DNA from: DASSJT01 sp035691065
GTDB taxonomy: Bacteria; Actinomycetota; Actinomycetes; Actinomycetales; Dermatophilaceae
Assembly (NCBI GenBank): GCA_035691065.1
Contig: DASSJT010000056.1
Span: forward strand, 1 to 7,936
Reading direction: 5' to 3'
DNA: 7,936 nt
Below are positions 5,563 to 7,936 of this stretch, piece after piece. The position numbers were made by a program, and so were the translations under genes. The notes under the pieces were generated by a model. That model made no database searches and was not told the origin of the DNA. It was given only the letters and a program-made list of their open reading frames with translations. Numbering within the stretch: position 1 is the first letter of the stretch; each line of letters opens with the position of its first letter.

Positions 5563-5580
5563 GCCGCTGAGCCGCGGCTC
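5561..5580. terminator. Possible bidirectional terminator hairpin between convergent genes
   Basis: GAGCCGC (5561-5567) and GCGGCTC (5574-5580) form a perfect 7-bp stem with a 6-base loop, overlapping the last bases of the S4 gene stop codon. It lies between the S4 gene and the 3' end of the reductase gene. An alternative 12-bp palindrome, GAGCCGCGGCTC, lies at 5569-5580. No T-run follows on either strand, so termination is only inferred from position. Confidence 0.4.
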
Positions 5581-5598
5581 GCCATGGCCTCGGTGGGG

Positions 5599-6240
5599 CT
5601 ACGTCGCGATCGAGATGGTGGCGCCCACCTTGGCGTCGTCCTCCACCGCATCCAGGACCGCGGCAGCGAGGTCGGCACGCGAGACCATCCACCTCCAGCG
5701 GACGTTGCCGTCGCTCCGCTCGACGTACCCCCGCTCGGGCCAGTTCGTCAGGCGTGGGGGGCGGATGATGGTCCAGTCGGCTCCGCTCTCGCGGAGCAGG
5801 CCCTCCATGGACCGCATGTCGGCGAAGGCCCGGCCCAGGAACCGACGCAGGATGGGCTTGGCAAGGAACCTCGTGAGCGGGTCGTCTCCTTCGGTCGTGT
5901 GGCCGCTGCCGCTGACCGCCACGATCCGCGAGACACCCAGCAGCCGCATCGCCGCCAGGCAGGAGCGCATCCCGTCGCGCAGGATCCGGCCCGTCGCGTC
6001 GCCGGCGGTGCTGATGCAGAAGACCACGCCGTCGACGTCCTCGAGCGCGTGCAGCAGGGCCGCCTCGTCGCGGACGTCGGCCTCGACCACCTCGCTGGAG
6101 TCCTCGATGTCGTCGTCCAGCACGGCGCTGAGCTTGTCCGGGTCGCGCACAACGGCCCGCATCCGGTGGCCCAGGTCCACGCCCTGCTCCATCACATGGG
6201 CCCCCGTCCGCCCCGACGCTCCGATCACCGCAATCCTCAT
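5599..6240 (-). CDS. NmrA-like NAD(P)-binding oxidoreductase (atypical SDR)
   Basis: The 213-residue protein starts with a Rossmann strand and dinucleotide loop, IAVIGASGRTG (3-13), followed by AVVRDPDKL (29-37), where R32 suggests an NADP preference. EADVRD (53-58) is the usual second loop and VVFCISTAG (72-80) the third. VSRIVAVSGSG (103-113) and DWTIIRPPRLTN (155-166) complete the pattern of the atypical, short SDR / NmrA-like group. There is no YxxxK catalytic pair at the classical place, as is usual for this group. Many relatives are quinone reductases or redox sensors, but the substrate here is unknown. The start ATG has GGAGGG (6247-6252) 6 bases upstream. The gene is transcribed away from a tetR gene across two operators, so it is very probably the repressor's target. 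Confidence 0.9.
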   Translation of the reverse strand: MRIAVIGASGRTGAHVMEQGVDLGHRMRAVVRDPDKLSAVLDDDIEDSSEVVEADVRDEAALLHALEDVDGVVFCISTAGDATGRILRDGMRSCLAAMRLLGVSRIVAVSGSGHTTEGDDPLTRFLAKPILRRFLGRAFADMRSMEGLLRESGADWTIIRPPRLTNWPERGYVERSDGNVRWRWMVSRADLAAAVLDAVEDDAKVGATISIAT

Positions 6241-6261
6241 GGGATTCCCTCCGATGCACTG

Positions 6262-6279
6262 GGTGAGTGAATGCTCACC
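6262..6279. promoter_or_regulatory. TetR-type operator 1
   Basis: GGTGAGTGAATGCTCACC is an 18-bp site with perfect 6-bp inverted arms (GGTGAG / CTCACC). It differs from operator 2 at only two inner positions. It covers the start region of the reductase transcript inferred from TAGCGT, and lies upstream of the tetR -10, so occupancy could affect both genes. Confidence 0.85.
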
Positions 6280-6309
6280 ACGCTAAGGTGAGTAAACGCT
6301 CACCGTCAA
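6280..6309. promoter_or_regulatory. Back-to-back promoters of the reductase and tetR genes
   Basis: The 7 bp between the operators (ACGCTAA, 6280-6286) carry the core of two -10 boxes. On the minus strand, TAGCGT (6285 to 6280) is preceded by TTGACG (6309 to 6304) at an 18-bp spacing, giving a leader of about 33 nt to the reductase ATG. On the plus strand, TAAGGT (6284-6289) would start tetR transcription near 6296, 25 nt before its ATG; I see no clear -35 for it. The two -10 boxes share the TA pair at 6284-6285. Confidence 0.6.
6287..6304. promoter_or_regulatory. TetR-type operator 2
   Basis: GGTGAGTAAACGCTCACC repeats operator 1 with two changes, giving the joint consensus GGTGAGTRAAYGCTCACC. 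Its start lies 25 bp from that of operator 1. It overlaps the end of the tetR -10, the tetR transcription start, and the spacer of the reductase promoter up to its -35, so a bound repressor should block both promoters. Confidence 0.87.
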
Positions 6310-6314
6310 GGAGG
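6308..6314 (+). promoter_or_regulatory. Ribosome-binding site AAGGAGG fixing the tetR start
   Basis: AAGGAGG ends 6 bases before ATG 6321-6323. The reading frame stays open upstream to an in-frame ATG-like start at 6267, but that would run through both operators and has no such signal, so 6321 is chosen. Confidence 0.85.
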
Positions 6315-6320
6315 TTTGTC

Positions 6321-6908
6321 ATGGGTGCCGGTCACGATGGGCCGCGCACCCGCGAGCGCATCCTCGATGCCGCCGCGGCCGTGCTGCGCGACCGGGGCAT
6401 CGCGCACGCCACGACCAAGGAGATCGCCCGGGAGGCCGGCTGCTCCGAGGCGCTCCTCTACAAGCACTTCCCTGACAAGCTACGGATCTTCATGTCGGTC
6501 ATGAAGGAGCGCCAGCCGGCGCTGACAGACCCGCAGCGGCTGGTGGGGCAGGGAAGGGTCCGGGACAACCTCGCCACAGTGGCGCAGGGCCTCATGGCCT
6601 TCTACGTCCGGACCTTTCCGCTGGCCGCTTCCATCTTCGGGTCGTCACAGCTCCTCGAGTCGTGGCGCGAGGGCATCCGGGCATCTGGTGGCGGCCCGGA
6701 GAGCCCGCTGGCCAAAGTGGAGCGCTACCTCGCGGCCGAGCAGGCAGATGGACGTCTGCCCGAGGACCTGGATCGAGGCGCCGTGGCCATGGCGCTGGTG
6801 GGCGCCTCGTTCCACCAGGGCTTCCTGGCGGCCTTCAACGGCCTCGACGAAGTCCCCGACGGAGCCGGCATCGCTGATCGCATCGCCGCCGCGCTGCTCC
6901 CCGAGTGA
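6321..6908 (+). CDS. TetR/AcrR-family transcriptional regulator
   Basis: The 195-residue protein is a one-component repressor type. The N-terminal HTH is clear: TRERILDAAAAVLRDRGIAHATTKEIAREAGCSEALLYKHFPDKLRIF (10-57), with the recognition helix around CSEALLYKHF (41-50). The C-terminal part (about 65-195) is helical and variable and should bind the ligand and form the dimer; it includes an AFYVRTFPLAASIF segment (93-106). The ligand is not predictable. The gene diverges from the NAD(P)-binding reductase. The two shared operators overlap its own promoter, so it should repress both itself and the reductase until an inducer binds. The inducer may be an electrophile or small aromatic compound the reductase acts on, which is speculation. 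The 3' end converges with the sigma-linked membrane protein gene. Confidence 0.95.
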   Translation: MGAGHDGPRTRERILDAAAAVLRDRGIAHATTKEIAREAGCSEALLYKHFPDKLRIFMSVMKERQPALTDPQRLVGQGRVRDNLATVAQGLMAFYVRTFPLAASIFGSSQLLESWREGIRASGGGPESPLAKVERYLAAEQADGRLPEDLDRGAVAMALVGASFHQGFLAAFNGLDEVPDGAGIADRIAAALLPE

Positions 6909-6909
6909 C

Positions 6910-7060
6910 CAGCAGGGGCACGGTCATTTGGGCGTCCTCGGTGACCACCACGTCCGTCACCGGGGAGGTCATGGAGTCGAAGGTCGTCCGGCTGATATCG
7001 AAGGTCTGCACGTCAGACTGGTTGACCCCGCGGAACCGGCACGTCCCTGACCGCGCGGGA
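6910..7060 (-). pseudogene. Out-of-frame continuation of the sigma-linked membrane protein
   Basis: The annotated membrane protein frame stops at 7013-7015, but the minus strand one base over keeps coding character. From 7032 it reads GVNQSDVQTFDISRTTFDSM and then TSPVTDVVVTEDAQMTVPLLVT, down to about 6910. In this stretch nearly every third codon position is G or C, and the residue mix suits an extracytoplasmic beta-rich domain. No start codon with a ribosome-binding site precedes it. The frame continues formally to a TGA at 6835-6837, antisense to the tetR end, where it becomes Arg-rich and is not credible. The crossover falls between about 7040 and 7075. It may be a natural frameshift or a sequencing or assembly indel. 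Confidence 0.6.
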
Positions 7061-7777
7061 CACAGGATGCAGGCACAGCGACGCTTCGGAAAGGACGGTG
7101 CCCCTGGCCAGCGGCGCCTCCGACGTTGGCGGTTGCTTCCCGAAGAAGGATGGACAACCTTGGAAGGGATCCTGCAGCGTGGTGTCGACCTGCCAGCGCT
7201 GCTCGGCCAGAGCCACGTAGTACCGCTCGAGGAACTCCCAGCCGCTGCAGCGCAGGTCTGTGTTGAGGTAGGTGGAGATCGTGCCGTTGTGCTCCTGGAC
7301 GCTCACCGTGAAGGCCCGGCCCGCGGGGAGCCCACCGCAGTCCGCGGCATCGTCCCGTAGGTCCCACGTCAGGGAGTCGATGGCTTCCGGTGTGTCCACC
7401 GACCAGTCGGGAGGGAGCGAGCCGGGCCAGGCCGAGTCGGAGTCAGTGAGAGCGCACACCAGGACGTGCTGGTACTTCGTGCTGGCCGGCGCGACGGGGG
7501 CGGCTCTCAGCGGAGTGACGCCGACCTGGTAGTCGCAGACATTGACGTGTTCCGTCTGGGGTTTCGCCGGCGCCACAGCACGGTTGCGGAACATCCCGCT
7601 ACTGGCCACGACCGCGATCAGCACCACGACGGCGGCAACCACAGCGGTGCTCACGACGCGGAGCCGACGCACGCGCACGGCATACGCCTTGGCATCCTCG
7701 GCCAAGCCCGACTGCTCGAGGTCCTGCGGGACCGCCTCGCGCAGCGCCTGGCGGAGCAGCGTCTCGAACTCAGGCAT
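7013..7777 (-). CDS. Single-pass membrane protein paired with an ECF sigma factor (probably frameshifted at the 3' end)
   Basis: This frame gives 254 residues. About 40 cytoplasmic residues (MPEFETLLRQALREAVPQDL...) end in a basic RVRRLR. A transmembrane helix follows (VVSTAVVAAVVVLIAVVASS, 41-60), then an extracytoplasmic domain with Cys at 81, 108, 147, 177, 208 and 235. I do not recognise a named family. The layout, short cytosolic part plus one helix plus outer domain directly behind a sigma factor, is that of an anti-sigma factor or sigma-linked sensor, but no zinc HxxxCxxC motif is present, so this role is inference. The ATG at 7775-7777 overlaps the sigma stop codon (ATGCCTGA) and has AGGAGG (7784-7789) 6 bases upstream, indicating translational coupling. 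The last 20 or so residues (after C235) are probably out of frame: coding sequence continues in the next frame to about 6910. Confidence 0.8.
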   Translation of the reverse strand: MPEFETLLRQALREAVPQDLEQSGLAEDAKAYAVRVRRLRVVSTAVVAAVVVLIAVVASSGMFRNRAVAPAKPQTEHVNVCDYQVGVTPLRAAPVAPASTKYQHVLVCALTDSDSAWPGSLPPDWSVDTPEAIDSLTWDLRDDAADCGGLPAGRAFTVSVQEHNGTISTYLNTDLRCSGWEFLERYYVALAEQRWQVDTTLQDPFQGCPSFFGKQPPTSEAPLARGTVLSEASLCLHPVSRAVRDVPVPRGQPV

Positions 7778-7936
7778 CGCGCACCTCCTCGCTCGCGAGC
7801 GCGGGGCTTCGCCGCAGGGCCGCCAAGGCGCGTGCGCACTGGCTCTTGACCGTCCCGACGCTGCAGCCAAGGGCTTCCGCCGCCTGCGCTTCGGAGAGGT
7901 CCTCGAAGTAACGGAGCACCACAACCGCACGCTGTC
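7770..7936 (-). CDS. ECF (SigE-family) RNA polymerase sigma factor, C-terminal region 4 (partial)
   Basis: Only the last 54 codons are present; the gene begins beyond the right edge. The sequence QRAVVVLRYFEDLSEAQAAEALGCSVGTVKSQCARALAALRR (1-42 of the visible part) is a sigma region 4.2. 'AVVVLRY.EDLSE.QAA..LG.S.GTVKSQ..RAL..LR' is the typical -35-recognising helix-turn-helix of actinobacterial SigE-like ECF factors. The tail SPALASEEVRDA follows, then a TGA at 7770-7772. The stop overlaps the downstream membrane protein start by 8 bases, so the two form an operon. Target promoters cannot be told from this part. Confidence 0.92.
   Translation of the reverse strand, partial: QRAVVVLRYFEDLSEAQAAEALGCSVGTVKSQCARALAALRRSPALASEEVRDA

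Noticed and set aside
6267..6320. Earlier start for the TetR regulator
   Set aside because: The 18 extra residues would be encoded by the operators and promoter, and AAGGAGG sits just before the ATG at 6321.
7790..7801. Palindrome CGCTCGCGAGCG near the end of the sigma gene
   Set aside because: It is inside coding sequence, short, and expected at this GC content. There is no positional reason to make it regulatory.
7778..7930. N-terminal extension of the membrane protein frame to 7930
   Set aside because: These 51 residues are an Arg-rich out-of-frame reading of sigma region 4. The ATG at 7777 with AGGAGG upstream and overlap with the sigma stop is clearly better.

Overview
The window is high-GC DNA (about 70% G+C by eye) with third codon positions almost all G or C. 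It reads as a chromosome segment of an actinobacterium. The lineage markers are a WhiB-family iron-sulfur regulator of the WhiB3/WhiD type, a guaB plus guaB3 pair, a C-terminus resembling F420-dependent luciferase-like oxidoreductases, a SigE-like ECF sigma factor with a membrane-protein partner, and several genes that look leaderless, with a TANNNT box ending 7 bases before the start codon. I cannot name the genus from the sequence alone.

Layout. Bases 1-239 hold the C-terminal end of a luciferase-like monooxygenase (+). It converges, with a 9-bp gap, on a minus-strand block: guaB (4596-2995, IMP dehydrogenase), then a secreted subtilisin-family protease (2868-1501), then guaB3 (1373-249, IMPDH-related, no CBS domains, catalytic Cys replaced by His). 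A 352-bp intergenic region (4597-4948) separates guaB from the divergent whiB3/whiD-like gene (4949-5245, +). It contains four 23-bp tandem repeats and an AT-rich promoter-like patch. A 12-bp GC hairpin follows whiB, and then a leaderless small S4 RNA-binding protein gene (5314-5562, +).

The next module is a divergent pair: an NmrA-like NAD(P)-binding reductase (6240-5599, -) and a TetR-family regulator (6321-6908, +). The 80 bp between them carry two near-identical 18-bp operators (GGTGAG-N6-CTCACC) flanking overlapping back-to-back -10 boxes. This is a compact autoregulated switch. At the right edge is the end of an ECF sigma factor gene (7936-7770, -). It overlaps by 8 bp a single-pass membrane protein with an extracytoplasmic Cys-containing domain (7777-7013, -). 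That protein appears frameshifted near its 3' end, because good coding sequence continues in the neighbouring frame from about 7060 to 6910.

How the genes relate. guaB supplies the committed step of GMP synthesis, and guaB3 is its usual genomic companion. The protease between them has its own ribosome-binding site and looks functionally unrelated. I found no CRISPR array, tRNA, rRNA, insertion sequence, phage gene or defence cluster. The most informative features are regulatory: leaderless starts, the TetR double operator and the intergenic repeats. I do not see convincing evidence of a wholly new system.
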